NCBI RefSeq assembly: GCF_000504245.1 | Contig: NZ_KI632509.1 | Location: forward strand, 2,399,751-2,463,750 | Length of the DNA stretch: 64,000 bases | DNA from: Haloechinothrix halophila YIM 93223 | GTDB taxonomy: Bacteria > Actinomycetota > Actinomycetes > Mycobacteriales > Pseudonocardiaceae | Direction: 5' to 3' | Shown here: positions 42,657 through 52,050 of the stretch, in pieces | Position numbering within the stretch: position 1 is the stretch's first letter | Layout of the letters: each line of letters starts with the position of its first letter | Position numbers and translations under genes: made by a program | Notes under the pieces: generated by a model | The model's database searches: none | What the model was told of the DNA's origin: nothing | What the model saw: the letters and a program-made list of their open reading frames with translations, nothing else

Positions 42657-44592
42657 GTGCGCCACGAGCGTGGAGAGGAGTCTGGATGTAGGTAGGGCTT
42701 CTTGATGCGGTGCTGTGTGGGAGATGAAGGTTGTGGCCCTTCGGCGTCGGCCTGTGGGGGCAGGCGTCAAACCGCCTCATGCTGCGTTGGCTGAAGACCG
42801 TCGTGGTGAGCGATGAGGAAAAGGCACCCGAGAGGTGTCAGGTGGGGATCAGGAAGACGAGCGCGAGCGAACCGCTGTTGAGGTGTCGAAACTATTAGGT
42901 GGCATCGAAACCGGGGAGAAGTTGAGTTCCCGGGATGAGCCTGGTGGGTGCCCACTTATTGGCCAGGTGGTGTCCGGCATGAAGGCGGCGTGAGTCTGGT
43001 CTGCGGCTCCTGCGCGGAACGTGGGAAGGCGAGTGTCGATACTGCACGTCCACACCCGGCGGTGCGGGTGTGCGAGAGGGAGCGCGCCGACGGCGGAAAC
43101 CGGAGGCGTTGAGTACCGAGGCGGCGCTCGCTGGCGGACCGGCTCGTAGTAGTGGTGAAGCCCTGTAATGGGGGTGGAGCGAAGGGGCCGGCTCATCGTG
43201 GATTTGGTCGCACGAGCAACCCGGGGACAGCTGTCCTCGCGGGAGGAGACGGGTGGGCAAGTCAGGTCCGGTGGACAAGTCGTTTGATATTTCGAAGCAA
43301 CTGGTGTGGGAGGCGTATCGGCGCGTTAAGGCCAATAAGGGTGCCGCTGGGGTGGATGGCGTGACGATGGAGATGTTCGAGACCGATCTGCGGAACAATC
43401 TGTACAAGATCTGGAATCGGATGTCGTCGGGGACGTATTTTCCGCCTGCGGTGAAGGCGGTGGAGATACCGAAGCCGCATGGCGACGGGACCCGGATCCT
43501 TGGGGTTCCGACCGTGGCGGACCGGATCGCGCAGACCGTGGTCGCGCTGCAGTTGGAACCCCGGACGGAGTCGATCTTTCATCCCGACTCCTACGGGTAT
43601 CGGCCGGGCAGGTCCGCGCATGATGCGCTGGCCCGGTGCCGGACGCGGTGTTGGAAGAAGGACTGGGTGCTCGATCTTGACATCCGTAAGTTCTTCGACT
43701 CGCTGGATCACGGTCTCGTCGTCAAGGCGGTCAAGGTCAATACCGACCGCAAATGGGTGCTGCTGTATGTGAAGCGGTGGCTCACAGCGCCGCTGCAGCT
43801 GCCCGATGGCACCCTGGTCGAGCGGGATCGCGGTACCCCGCAGGGATCGGCGGTCTCCCCGGTCCTGGCGAATGTGGTGCTGCACTACGCGTTCGACATG
43901 TTCCTGGCTCGGGAGTTCCCGACCGTGGAGTTCGAACGTTACGCCGATGATGCGGTCGTGCACTGTGTGACCGAGCGCCAAGCCCGCCAGGTGCGGGCGG
44001 CGCTGGCCGAGCGGCTGGAGGGTCTGGGGCTGCAACTGCATCCCGACAAGACCCGGATCGTGTACTGCAAGGACAACAATCGGCGCGGTGCGTACGAGCA
44101 CACGTCGTTTACGTTCCTGGGCTACACGTTTCAGCCGCGAGCAGCGGTGGACAAGGGCGGGACGCTGTTCGTCAGTTTCCAGCCTGCCGTCAGCAAGGAC
44201 GCGCTCAAGAAGATGCACGCGCAGGTCCGCCGCTGGCGGCTCCACCGACGCACCAGGTACGACCTGGACGAGCTCGCCGAGGCGATCAACCCGATCGTGG
44301 CGGGCTGGATTAACTACTATGGCCGGTTCTACCGGTCGAAGATGTATCCCCTCCTTCAGCGCATCAACACCTACCTGATGCGCTGGGCAGGCAAGAAGTA
44401 CAAGCGACTGCGCGGCTACCGCTGCTTCACCCAGTGGTGGTTCGGACTCGTCGATCGAGAGCCCGAACTGTTCACCCACTGGCGGTGGGTGCGCACGTTT
44501 GCGGGACTGCGATGAGAAGAGCGGAGTGACGGGAGACTGTCACGCTCCGTTCTGAGGGAGCCCGGGGGTGAGATTCCCCCGGGCCACCCGAC
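42657..44592 (+). mobile_element. Group II intron (class C-like)
   Basis: The 5' end GTGCG at 42657 begins a CCAC-GAGC-GTGG hairpin as in group II introns. The ORF from 43253 is the intron reverse transcriptase. After it comes a domain V-like stem (GAGCGGAGTGACGGGAGAC...GTCACGCTCCGTTCT, about 44520-44553), then a domain VI-like hairpin with a bulged A (GGGGGTGAGATTCCCCC) and a 3' end ACCCGAC at 44592. The ends are inferred from consensus. The intron sits immediately downstream of an inverted-repeat hairpin, which is the target habit of class C introns. About 600 bases of 42657-43252 are intron RNA without any gene. Confidence 0.75.
43253..44515 (+). CDS. ltrA: Group II intron reverse transcriptase/maturase
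   Basis: 420 residues. Reverse transcriptase domain with GAAGVDGVTMEMFE, PKPHGDGTRILGVPTVADRI, DLDIRKFFDSLDH, GTPQGSAVSPVLAN and the catalytic YADD box (230-233), followed by the maturase X domain (FLGYTFQPR, then INYYGRFYRS). There is no C-terminal HNH endonuclease domain, which fits class C introns. GTG 43253 has GGAGGAG 5 bases upstream. It assists splicing and target-primed integration of its own intron. It seems intact. Confidence 0.93.
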   Translation: MGKSGPVDKSFDISKQLVWEAYRRVKANKGAAGVDGVTMEMFETDLRNNLYKIWNRMSSGTYFPPAVKAVEIPKPHGDGTRILGVPTVADRIAQTVVALQLEPRTESIFHPDSYGYRPGRSAHDALARCRTRCWKKDWVLDLDIRKFFDSLDHGLVVKAVKVNTDRKWVLLYVKRWLTAPLQLPDGTLVERDRGTPQGSAVSPVLANVVLHYAFDMFLAREFPTVEFERYADDAVVHCVTERQARQVRAALAERLEGLGLQLHPDKTRIVYCKDNNRRGAYEHTSFTFLGYTFQPRAAVDKGGTLFVSFQPAVSKDALKKMHAQVRRWRLHRRTRYDLDELAEAINPIVAGWINYYGRFYRSKMYPLLQRINTYLMRWAGKKYKRLRGYRCFTQWWFGLVDREPELFTHWRWVRTFAGLR

Positions 44593-44612
44593 TCGGCCAG
44601 CAGCCGACATCC

Positions 44613-45395
44613 TCAGTGGTGGTGGGTGAACCTCGGCGTCCTGCGCTCCAGGAACGCCGCCACACCCTCGGCGTAGTCCGCGCCGTGGATGGCGTCGCGG
44701 CGGAGCTGGTCGACCTCCGCATCCGGCTCGTCCTGGCCCGCCGCGATCTTGCCGATGATCCGGTTCATGCCACGCACCGACGTCTGCGATCGGGTGGCGA
44801 GCGTGGCGACGAAGTCCTCGACCGCCGCGTCCAGGCCGCCGTCCGGGTAGACGTCGTTGACCAGGCCCATCGCATGCGCCCGGTCGGCGCCGACCAGCTT
44901 CGCGGACAGCAGGATGTAGCGGGCATTCGCCGGGCCGACCAGCGAGACCAGCTGGTGCGTCGAGGGATAGTCGTAGATGATCCCGAGCTTGGCCGGAGTG
45001 ATGCCGAACCGCGCACCCTCTGCGGCGAACCGGAAGTCACAGGCCACCGAGATCTGGCAGCCGCCGCCAATGCAGTTGCCCCTGATCAGCGCGATGCTCG
45101 GGGTGACCATGTCGGCCAGCGCGGTGACAGCGGCGTGCACCGCCTTGTCGTAGAGCGCGGCGCCGTCCGCCGTGGACCGCAGCTCACCGAACTCGGCGAT
45201 GTCCGCGCCCGCCGAGAAGTTGTCCCCCTGCCCGGTGATCACCAGCGCGGTCACCGCCGGATCGGCCTCCACCTCGGCGACGATGCCGGGGATGGCCGAC
45301 CACATGTCGAAGCTGATCGCGTTGTGCTTGTCCGGTCGCGTGAACGTGAGTCGCGCGACGCTGCCCGCCCGCGCCAGCTCCAGCCCTGTCGTCAT
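44613..45395 (-). CDS. Enoyl-CoA hydratase/isomerase family protein
   Basis: 260 residues of the crotonase fold. The oxyanion-hole stretches are present: FSAGADIAEFGEL and RGNCIGGGCQISVACDFRFAA. It may hydrate enoyl-CoA; the second catalytic Glu position (usually in PAKLGIIYDYP) is not clear, so a related isomerase or hydrolase is possible. ATG 45395 has AAGG upstream. It is downstream of, and on the same strand as, the cyclophilin gene, 23 bases after its stop. Confidence 0.85.
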   Translation of the reverse strand: MTTGLELARAGSVARLTFTRPDKHNAISFDMWSAIPGIVAEVEADPAVTALVITGQGDNFSAGADIAEFGELRSTADGAALYDKAVHAAVTALADMVTPSIALIRGNCIGGGCQISVACDFRFAAEGARFGITPAKLGIIYDYPSTHQLVSLVGPANARYILLSAKLVGADRAHAMGLVNDVYPDGGLDAAVEDFVATLATRSQTSVRGMNRIIGKIAAGQDEPDAEVDQLRRDAIHGADYAEGVAAFLERRTPRFTHHH

Positions 45396-45418
45396 GCGAT
45401 TGACCTTACGGCCCGTGC

Positions 45419-46264
45419 TCACGCGTCAACGGTGACCTTGGTGAACTTCACAGGGATCTCCGGCTTGCCGGTGCCATCGCCTGCGGCGCCCTGCTCACCG
45501 ATGCCGCCGTTGGCGACCTTGTCCAGCGTGGCCAGACCCTCGTCGGAGATGGTGCCGAACACGGTGTAGTTCGGGTCGAGCTGTGCCTCGCCGTAGACCA
45601 GGAAGAACTGGCTGCCGTTGGTGTCAGGCCCGCTGTTCGCCATCGCGACGAGACCGCGACCGTAGGACAGCTGCGGGAACGTCTCGTCCGCGAAGGAGTA
45701 GCCGGGGCCGCCGCGCCCGCTGCCGGTCGGGTCACCGCACTGCAGCATCTGCAGGCCACGCGTGCCGAGACGGTGGCACTCGCTGCCCTCGTAGAAGTCC
45801 TGCTTGATCAGGTTCACCATGCTGTTCACGGTGCACGGGGCCAGCGACCGGTCCAGCGTCAGGCCGATGGGGCCAGCCGTGGTCTCCATGGCGACGTCGA
45901 CGGTGCCGCGTGCGGGCACCGTGCCGTTCTCCGGCCGGTCGACGTCCTTGGCCGCGGGGGAGGGGCTCTCCTTGTAGGCGCACTTGCTCGGGTTCGGCAG
46001 CGGCTTCGTGCGCTCCGGCACCGGTGCCCGCTCGGACGGGATCTGCAGACTCGGCTCCTGCGGCTGCTGTTCGTCCGCCTGCGCGGTGGAGTCGTCACTG
46101 CCGCGCGTCGCGAGGAAGACGACCAGGCCGGTCACGATGACGACGGCGCCAGCGGTGACCGCCGCGCCGATCACCCTGTTGCGCTTCACGCGCTCTTGCC
46201 GGTGCTCGATCTGCCGCTCCAGCTTCCGCTTCGCGGCCTCACGGCGTTGCTGGTTGGTCGCCAC
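45419..46264 (-). CDS. ppiB: Membrane-anchored cyclophilin-type peptidyl-prolyl cis-trans isomerase
   Basis: 281 residues. A charged coiled N-terminus (residues 1-30), one membrane helix (about 32-53), a disordered Pro/Glu-rich linker with KCAYKESPSP, then a cyclophilin domain (about 120-280): GPIGLTLDRSLAPCTVNSMVNLI, FYEGSECHRLG, QCGDPTGSGRGGPGYSFADE, and MANSGPDTNGSQFFLVYG. The active-site Arg/Phe/Gln/Met/Trp set is partly altered: CHRLG carries the Arg, while the usual Trp is not evident. It acts outside the membrane in folding of secreted proteins. GTG 46264 has GAGGAG upstream. The same gene follows relA in mycobacteria. Confidence 0.88.
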   Translation of the reverse strand: MATNQQRREAAKRKLERQIEHRQERVKRNRVIGAAVTAGAVVIVTGLVVFLATRGSDDSTAQADEQQPQEPSLQIPSERAPVPERTKPLPNPSKCAYKESPSPAAKDVDRPENGTVPARGTVDVAMETTAGPIGLTLDRSLAPCTVNSMVNLIKQDFYEGSECHRLGTRGLQMLQCGDPTGSGRGGPGYSFADETFPQLSYGRGLVAMANSGPDTNGSQFFLVYGEAQLDPNYTVFGTISDEGLATLDKVANGGIGEQGAAGDGTGKPEIPVKFTKVTVDA

Positions 46265-46364
46265 GCGCACTCCTCGCATCCTCGGGTCCGGCTTGCGAGC
46301 CTGCCGGTCACAAACCACGTCGCGGGGATTCTATGGGCACCGCCTGTGAAGTGGCTGTGGAGGC

Positions 46365-46874
46365 TCAGGTCTCGTCTTTGGGTGTCCGCGCCCTGCCCAA
46401 CGCCTTGCCAAGCGTCTCGGCCGTGCCCTGGGCGACACCGAGCCCTTTCGACAGCAGCCGGATGGAGTCGTTGAGCGCGTTGTTCACCGCGGTTTGCGTC
46501 AGGATCGCCCGCGCCAGCTCGCCGATGCGGTTGACCGAGTCGTTGAGCTGACTGTTGAGCGCCTCCAGCTGCTGTTGCGTCTCAGGCAACTCCTCGGCGA
46601 CGAAAGTGCCGATTCGGTCGATCCGGTCCAGCGTCCGCTTCAGCTTGACGATTTCCTCGAGCAGCACCCCGCCCGGACGGAGCTGCTCCAGCGTGCGGGC
46701 GAGGCTGGGCAGCGCGCCAAGCGCCGCCGAGGTGTCCTCGACGACCTTGGCGGAGGTGTAGATCGTGGCGTCGATGGCGTCGATCGGCCGGGTCACGATC
46801 ATGTTCACCGTGACGTCGCTGAGCCGCTGCCGTCGCTGGCTGTGTCCAGTCCATTGCCCACTGCGCTGGCTCAT
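46365..46874 (-). CDS. Coiled-coil protein of unknown function
   Basis: 169 residues, helical throughout and rich in Leu/Gln/Asn heptads (LARTLEQLRPGGVLLEEIVKLKRTLDRID and ETQQQLEALNSQLNDSVNRIG). It has no membrane helix and no enzyme motif. It starts with a basic stretch (MSQRSGQWTGHSQRRQR). It precedes the cyclophilin gene by 100 bases on the same strand. I do not recognise a named family. Confidence 0.6.
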   Translation of the reverse strand: MSQRSGQWTGHSQRRQRLSDVTVNMIVTRPIDAIDATIYTSAKVVEDTSAALGALPSLARTLEQLRPGGVLLEEIVKLKRTLDRIDRIGTFVAEELPETQQQLEALNSQLNDSVNRIGELARAILTQTAVNNALNDSIRLLSKGLGVAQGTAETLGKALGRARTPKDET

Positions 46875-47052
46875 GCTCGGTGTCCATTCCTCTGTCGGGG
46901 CGGCCGCGTCGGCGGCACCTCCGACTCCGGCGACGACGACCGCTGCTACCTGGCCTGCCGCCCGTCGCTGCGCGATCCGTCGAGCACCCTAACCGGCGCC
47001 GACTGGTTCTGCCCAATATCGTGTGGCGGACGACATGGGGCGAATCCGCCGC

Positions 47053-48819
47053 TCAGTGGGCTTCAGCAGCGAGCGGCAGCCGCGGTTCGCGGATCACGAT
47101 GGCCGCCGCGAGCAGGCTCGTCAGCGGCACGGCCGCGACGATGCCGATGCTGCCAGCGAGGGTGCGCAAGATCTCCTGCGCGATGTCCTGCGAGGTGAGG
47201 ATCGTGCCGAGCCCGACCCCGGACACCGCCGTGTAGAGCAACACCGGCAGCGCGGCGCCCGCGTAGGCGAGCACGAGGGTGTTGACCGCTGAGGCGACGT
47301 GATCCCTGCCGATGCGCACCCCCGCGTCGTACAAATCACGCCAGCTCAGTTTCGGGTTCGCCCGCCGCAGCTCCCAGATCGCGCTGGCCTGCGTCACGGT
47401 GACGTCGTCGAGCACACCGAGCGCGCCGATGACCACGCCCGCCAGCAGCAGTCCCTGGGCGTCGATGCCGTGGCCCAGCGCCGCGATCAGGTTGCCTGTC
47501 TGCTCATCGAGCCCGGTCAGGTGCATGAGCCCGGAGAACACCGCCGAGATGATGCCGATCAGCAGCAGGCTGATCAGCGTGCCGAGCAGCGCGACCGAGG
47601 TGCGCACCGACAAGCCGTGGGTGAGATACAGCGTGGCGAACATGATCAGCCCGGCGCCGGTGATGCCGGTCAGCAGCGGGTCCTCGCCCGCGAGGATGGC
47701 GGGCACCACGAACAACCCGAGGACGGCCGCGCTGACGCCGAGCCCGGCCAGCGCGCGTGCGCCGTGCCAGCGACCGAGCAGCAGCACGGCCCCGAGGAAC
47801 ACCACGACCAGCATCAGCAGTGGCGTGCCGCGCTGGAAGTCCATGATCAGGTAGGCGTCGTCGTTTCTGGGGTCCTCGCCGGTGAAGGCGAGCACGATGT
47901 CGTCGCCGACGGCGAAGGTGGGCCGCGACGGCCCAACCGGCTCCGTCTTGTGGATGACGCTGCCCGTTGCGGGGCCGTCGGTGAGGGTGATGTCGAGCAG
48001 CAGGCACTGCGGCTGCCCCTGTGCTGGCTGGTCAGGTTGCCCGCCGGGCTGGCTAGGTTGCGCCTCGGGTTGGCCAGGCTGTGCCCCGGGCTGGCGCAGA
48101 CAGGACCCGAGCGACGCCGCGGTGACGGTGCCGTCGACCGGCGTCCCGGAGTCGACGGCACTGTCCGGCAGGCCTCCGGTGGGAAGCAGCACGAGGAACA
48201 CCACGAACACCGCGAGGAGGAACGGCGCGAGCAGCGCTGCCAGCAGCATCCGCACCTGCCGTGACGCCGGGGGCGGCGGTTCGTGCGAGTGGGCGTGCGA
48301 GTGGCCGTGGCCGGGCGGCGGTGTGGGCGGCCCCGCTGGGGACGACTCGGGCTGGTCCGGCGACTCCGCCCGGTCCGACGGCTCAGCCTGGTCGGACTGA
48401 CCCTGGGCCGCGTCCTGCTCGGGCGGTCCAGGCGGCGGGACGGCGGGCGTGACCGGCCTGGTCTGCGCGGCGGGGTCGATGGCGCCGGGGGGCTCGACGC
48501 GCCGCCGCCGCGGACGCGGCTGCCGCTCCTCGGGCCGGTCGGGCGGTGACCCGGCCCGTCGCCGTGGCCGACGCCCCGTCGGTTGCTGGGGCTGTCGCTC
48601 GCCGGGCGGGCCTGGCTGGTGTCCTTGCTGCTGCCGAGGCTGCTGCTCCGGGGGACCCGCTGGCTTGCGACGCCGACCGCCCTCTCCTGGCGTCCGTCGG
48701 GGCGGCTGACCCGCTGCCGCGCCAGGGACCCGTGGGATCGGCCTGGTCTCGGCCTCGTCGTCGCCACGGCGGTCGGCGCGGCGCCGTCCGCCGTCCCGGG
48801 GTGATGTCACGGACTCCAT
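47053..48819 (-). CDS. YibE/F-family multi-spanning membrane protein with long disordered N-terminus
   Basis: 588 residues. Residues 1-185 are Arg/Pro/Gln-rich and disordered, with a His-rich GHGHSHAHSH run (about 173-182) that could bind metal. One helix (about 190-210) leads to an external stretch with Gln/Pro repeats, then about seven more helices (330-585) with the YibE/F motif LGAVLLLGRWHGARALAGLG and DVTVTQASAIWELRRANP. The family is uncharacterised, perhaps a transporter. ATG 48819 has only a weak site upstream. The order matches the region upstream of aspS in related genomes. Confidence 0.8.
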   Translation of the reverse strand: MESVTSPRDGGRRRADRRGDDEAETRPIPRVPGAAAGQPPRRTPGEGGRRRKPAGPPEQQPRQQQGHQPGPPGERQPQQPTGRRPRRRAGSPPDRPEERQPRPRRRRVEPPGAIDPAAQTRPVTPAVPPPGPPEQDAAQGQSDQAEPSDRAESPDQPESSPAGPPTPPPGHGHSHAHSHEPPPPASRQVRMLLAALLAPFLLAVFVVFLVLLPTGGLPDSAVDSGTPVDGTVTAASLGSCLRQPGAQPGQPEAQPSQPGGQPDQPAQGQPQCLLLDITLTDGPATGSVIHKTEPVGPSRPTFAVGDDIVLAFTGEDPRNDDAYLIMDFQRGTPLLMLVVVFLGAVLLLGRWHGARALAGLGVSAAVLGLFVVPAILAGEDPLLTGITGAGLIMFATLYLTHGLSVRTSVALLGTLISLLLIGIISAVFSGLMHLTGLDEQTGNLIAALGHGIDAQGLLLAGVVIGALGVLDDVTVTQASAIWELRRANPKLSWRDLYDAGVRIGRDHVASAVNTLVLAYAGAALPVLLYTAVSGVGLGTILTSQDIAQEILRTLAGSIGIVAAVPLTSLLAAAIVIREPRLPLAAEAH

Positions 48820-49181
48820 CCTGCGGGAGCGGGAACGGTTATCGCCAGGTGAACCGGCTCAGGTCACGTTCTCATGCGGGTGTGACCAGGAAATGTGCCT
48901 AGCCGGATCAGGACGAGCACCAGCGCACCGAGCCCGCTGAACACCCCGCCGACGCCGCCGAGAATCGTCACGAGCAGCCAGCGCGCCGTCCACGAAAAGC
49001 CGGACGCGCGATGTCATGGCGGCGAGTATGTCAGCGGGGCCGTCGTGTTCGGGTGATCTTGGGGAATTCCAGTGGCCTGTCACCTCCGGTAGCCAGGTGA
49101 CCGGCGAGAACCAGGCGTTCGTTAGCCTTGCCATTGGCGCCCATCCGCCGCACCCATCGACCTAGAGAGTGAGCAACTCCC
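48820..49181. other. Intergenic region before aspS
   Basis: About 360 bases. On the minus strand near 48885-49005 there is a hydrophobic reading frame (RWLLVTILGGVGGVFSGLGA and onward) resembling a small membrane protein. It has no good start: the only in-frame start is an internal GTG. I therefore do not call a gene. The aspS promoter must lie here; none stands out. Confidence 0.4.
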
Positions 49182-50954
49182 GTGCTTCGCACCCACGACG
49201 CAGGCAGCTTGCGTGCCGACCACGCCGGAACGACCGTCACCCTCGCCGGATGGGTGGCGCGCAGGCGTGATCACGGCGGGGTGATCTTCATCGATTTGCG
49301 GGACGCCACCGGGGTCGCACAGGTGGTGTTCCGCGAGGGCGAGATGGCCGAGCGCGCCCACGGCCTGCGTGCGGAGTTCTGCGTGCGGGTCGTCGGCGAG
49401 GTCTCGCCGCGCCCGGAAGGCAACGAGAACCCGGACATCGCCACCGGCGCGATCGAGGTACTGGCCACCGAGTTCGAGATCCTGTCGGAGTCGGCGGCAC
49501 TGCCGTTCCCGATCGACGACCGCGTCGACGTCGGCGAGGAGACCCGGCTCAAGCACCGCTACCTCGACCTGCGCCGCAACGGCCCCGCGCGCGCCATGCG
49601 GCTGCGCAGCGAGGTGAACCGAGTCGCCCGCGAGCTACTGCACGACGAGGGCTTCGTCGAGGTCGAGACGCCCACCATGACCCGTTCCACCCCGGAGGGC
49701 GCGCGCGACTTCGTGATCCCGGCGCGGCTCAAGCCGGGCAACTGGTACGCGCTGCCGCAGTCGCCGCAGCTGTTCAAGCAGCTGCTCATGGTCGGTGGCA
49801 TCGAGCGCTACTTCCAGATCGCGCGCTGCTACCGCGACGAGGACTTCCGCGCCGACCGGCAGCCCGAGTTCACCCAGCTCGACGTCGAGATGAGCTTCGT
49901 CGACCAGGACGACGTGATCGCGCTCAGCGAGCGAGTCATCGCGGCGCTGTGGCGGCTGGCGGGCCACGAGGTGAGCCTGCCGATCCCGCGCATCAGCTAC
50001 GCCGACGCGATGGCCAAGTACGGCACCGATAAGCCGGACCTGCGCTTCGACCTCGAGATCACCGAGATGACCGACTACTTCGCCGACACCCCGTTCCGGG
50101 TGTTCCAGGCGCCCTACGTCGGTGCCGTGGTCATGGCGGGCGGCGCCGACCAGCCGCGCAGGCAGCTCGACGCCTGGCAGGACTGGGCCAAGCAGCGCGG
50201 CGCGAAGGGGCTGGCCTATGTGCTGGTCGCCGAGGACGGCATGCTCGGCGGTCCGGTCGCCAAGAACCTGTCCGAGTCCGAGCGCGACGGCCTCGCCGAC
50301 GCGGTCGGCGCCAAGCCGGGGGACTGCGTGTTCTTCGCCGCGGGACCGGCGCACGAGGCCAGGGCGCTGCTAGGCGCGGCCCGCGACGAGATCGGTCACC
50401 GGCTCGGCCTGATCGACGAGGACGCGTGGTCGTTCGTGTGGGTGGTGGACGCGCCGCTGTTCGAGCCAGCGGGCGTGACCGACGACGTCGCGGTGGGCCA
50501 TGGCGAGTGGACCGCGGTGCACCACGCCTTCACCTCGCCCACCCCGGAATGGATCGACAAGTTCGAGACCGACCCTGGCAACGCGCTGGCGTACGCCTAC
50601 GACATCGTCTGCAACGGCAACGAGATCGGCGGCGGCTCCATTCGTATTCACCGCGCTGACGTGCAGAAGCGCGTGTTCGACGTGATGGGCGTGACCGACG
50701 AGGAGGCACGGGAGAAGTTCGGCTTCCTGCTGGACGCCTTCGCCTACGGCGCGCCGCCGCACGGCGGGATCGCGTTCGGCTGGGACCGCATCGTCGCGCT
50801 ACTCACCGGATCCGAGTCGATCCGGGACGTCATCGCGTTCCCGAAGACCGGCGGCGGCTACGACCCGCTCACCGGTGCGCCCGCGCCGATCACCGCGCAG
50901 CAGCGCAAAGAAGCGGGCGTCGACGCGAAGCCGGAGAAGAAGCCGGGCAGTTAA
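49182..50954 (+). CDS. aspS: Aspartyl-tRNA synthetase, probably non-discriminating
   Basis: 590 residues. N-terminal OB-fold anticodon domain, class II core with motif 2 [24 protein letters not shown] and motif 3 [12 protein letters not shown], plus the bacterial GAD insert. The loop [16 protein letters not shown] carries His where discriminating enzymes have Leu. That His is typical of non-discriminating AspRS of mycobacteria and pseudomonads, which also charge tRNA-Asn for amidation by GatCAB. GTG 49182 is the start. Confidence 0.96.
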   Translation: MLRTHDAGSLRADHAGTTVTLAGWVARRRDHGGVIFIDLRDATGVAQVVFREGEMAERAHGLRAEFCVRVVGEVSPRPEGNENPDIATGAIEVLATEFEILSESAALPFPIDDRVDVGEETRLKHRYLDLRRNGPARAMRLRSEVNRVARELLHDEGFVEVETPTMTRSTPEGARDFVIPARLKPGNWYALPQSPQLFKQLLMVGGIERYFQIARCYRDEDFRADRQPEFTQLDVEMSFVDQDDVIALSERVIAALWRLAGHEVSLPIPRISYADAMAKYGTDKPDLRFDLEITEMTDYFADTPFRVFQAPYVGAVVMAGGADQPRRQLDAWQDWAKQRGAKGLAYVLVAEDGMLGGPVAKNLSESERDGLADAVGAKPGDCVFFAAGPAHEARALLGAARDEIGHRLGLIDEDAWSFVWVVDAPLFEPAGVTDDVAVGHGEWTAVHHAFTSPTPEWIDKFETDPGNALAYAYDIVCNGNEIGGGSIRIHRADVQKRVFDVMGVTDEEAREKFGFLLDAFAYGAPPHGGIAFGWDRIVALLTGSESIRDVIAFPKTGGGYDPLTGAPAPITAQQRKEAGVDAKPEKKPGS

Positions 50955-51219
50955 GTGCGCTGAAAGACGCTTTGGCGAACCATCATTTGCGGGAATACCG
51001 TTTGATGTATGGGCACGAAACGGGATGATACCGCAGGTCAGTGCGCTGGCGGCCCGTTCTGGATTCGTATGGCCGCCTGTCGCGGGTGCCGGAGACGGGT
51101 CGTTGGTCGGGTGGCTCGTACGCCGACAAGCCCACCAGCAGCGGGCGTAGGAAGATAGCTGCCACCGGCCAGCCATGCGGCGTCCCCGGCCCGCACGGAC
51201 GCCGCTTACCCTGGCCGGC
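50955..51219. other. Intergenic region after aspS with possible recombinase remnant
   Basis: About 265 bases. TGAAAGACGCTTT near 50960 resembles the repeat at 51993-52050. From 51041 on the plus strand a short frame reads LDSYGRLSRVPETG, similar to the start of serine recombinases (YxRxS), then loses similarity. No complete gene is present. Confidence 0.35.
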
Positions 51220-51903
51220 ATGACGATTGACGCGGTGTTCTTCGACGTCGGTGAAGTGTTGGTGGACGAGACCAGGGAGTACGGCACCTGGGCCGACTGG
51301 CTGGGGATTCCTCGGCATACCTTCTCGGCCGTGTTCGGCGCGATCGTCGCTCAGGGCCAGGACTACCGTGAGACGTTCCAGGTGTTCCAGCCGGGCTTCG
51401 ACCTGGCGACCGAACGCAAACGCCGGGCCGAGGTGGGGCAACCGGAGTCGTTCGGTGAGATCGACCTGTATCCCGATGTGCGGCCGTGCCTCGGTGAGCT
51501 GCGTGCGCAGGGTTTGACGGTGGGTGTGGCCGGGAATCAGACCGCTCGCGCGGAGGACATCTTGCGTGAGCTGGAGTTGCCGATCGACGTGCTGGGAACG
51601 TCGGACAGTTGGGATGCGGAGAAGCCTTCGACGGCCTTCTTCGAACGCTTGATAGTCGAGGCCGGCGTGCCGGCCGAGCGGATCCTGTACGTGGGTGACC
51701 GTCTGGACAATGACATCCGGCCCGCTGCGGAACTGGGCATCAGCACCGCTGTCGTTCGTCGGGGGCCGTGGGGGCACATCCTGCGGGAAGCGACCGCACA
51801 GCGAGTCCTGGACGCCGACGTGGAGCAGTGGTGCCTGTTCCAGCTCGATGGACTGGCGGACCTTCCTTCTCTAGTGCGCCGCCACAACCTTCAAACGGGC
51901 TGA
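51220..51903 (+). CDS. HAD-superfamily hydrolase
   Basis: 227 residues. HAD motif I FFDVGEVLVD (nucleophile Asp9, with Gly at the usual second-Asp place), motif II in VGVAGNQT, motif III Lys in DAEKPSTAFFE, motif IV YVGDRLDNDI. The cap is a four-helix C1 type. Probably a phosphatase or dehalogenase-like enzyme of unknown substrate. ATG 51220 follows a GGCCGGC spacer without a strong site. Transcribed alone. Confidence 0.8.
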   Translation: MTIDAVFFDVGEVLVDETREYGTWADWLGIPRHTFSAVFGAIVAQGQDYRETFQVFQPGFDLATERKRRAEVGQPESFGEIDLYPDVRPCLGELRAQGLTVGVAGNQTARAEDILRELELPIDVLGTSDSWDAEKPSTAFFERLIVEAGVPAERILYVGDRLDNDIRPAAELGISTAVVRRGPWGHILREATAQRVLDADVEQWCLFQLDGLADLPSLVRRHNLQTG

Positions 51904-51992
51904 CTCACGATGCGGCCAGTGCTCGCAGGTCGCTGGCGCGTTCAGCGAGTTCGGTGCCACCACGCGTGCCGTTGAGTCCCCTTCGCTGCGTT

Positions 51993-52050
51993 CAACGCAG
52001 TGAAAGCGTCATTCACCGCACCCAACGCAGCGAAGGCGTCTTTCACCGCG
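51993..52050. repeat. Direct repeat of 28 bases with hairpin potential
   Basis: CAACGCAG(T/C)GAA(A/G)GCGTC(A/T)TTCACCGC occurs at 51993-52020 and 52023-52050. The preceding CGCTGCGTT can pair with AACGCAG. The block lies between convergent genes and may work as a terminator. A related TGAAAGACGCTTT occurs near 50960. Confidence 0.6.

Noticed and set aside
48859-49134. Minus-strand frame of 91 residues before aspS
   Set aside because: Arg-rich shadow; the more protein-like hydrophobic frame in the same place lacks a suitable start.
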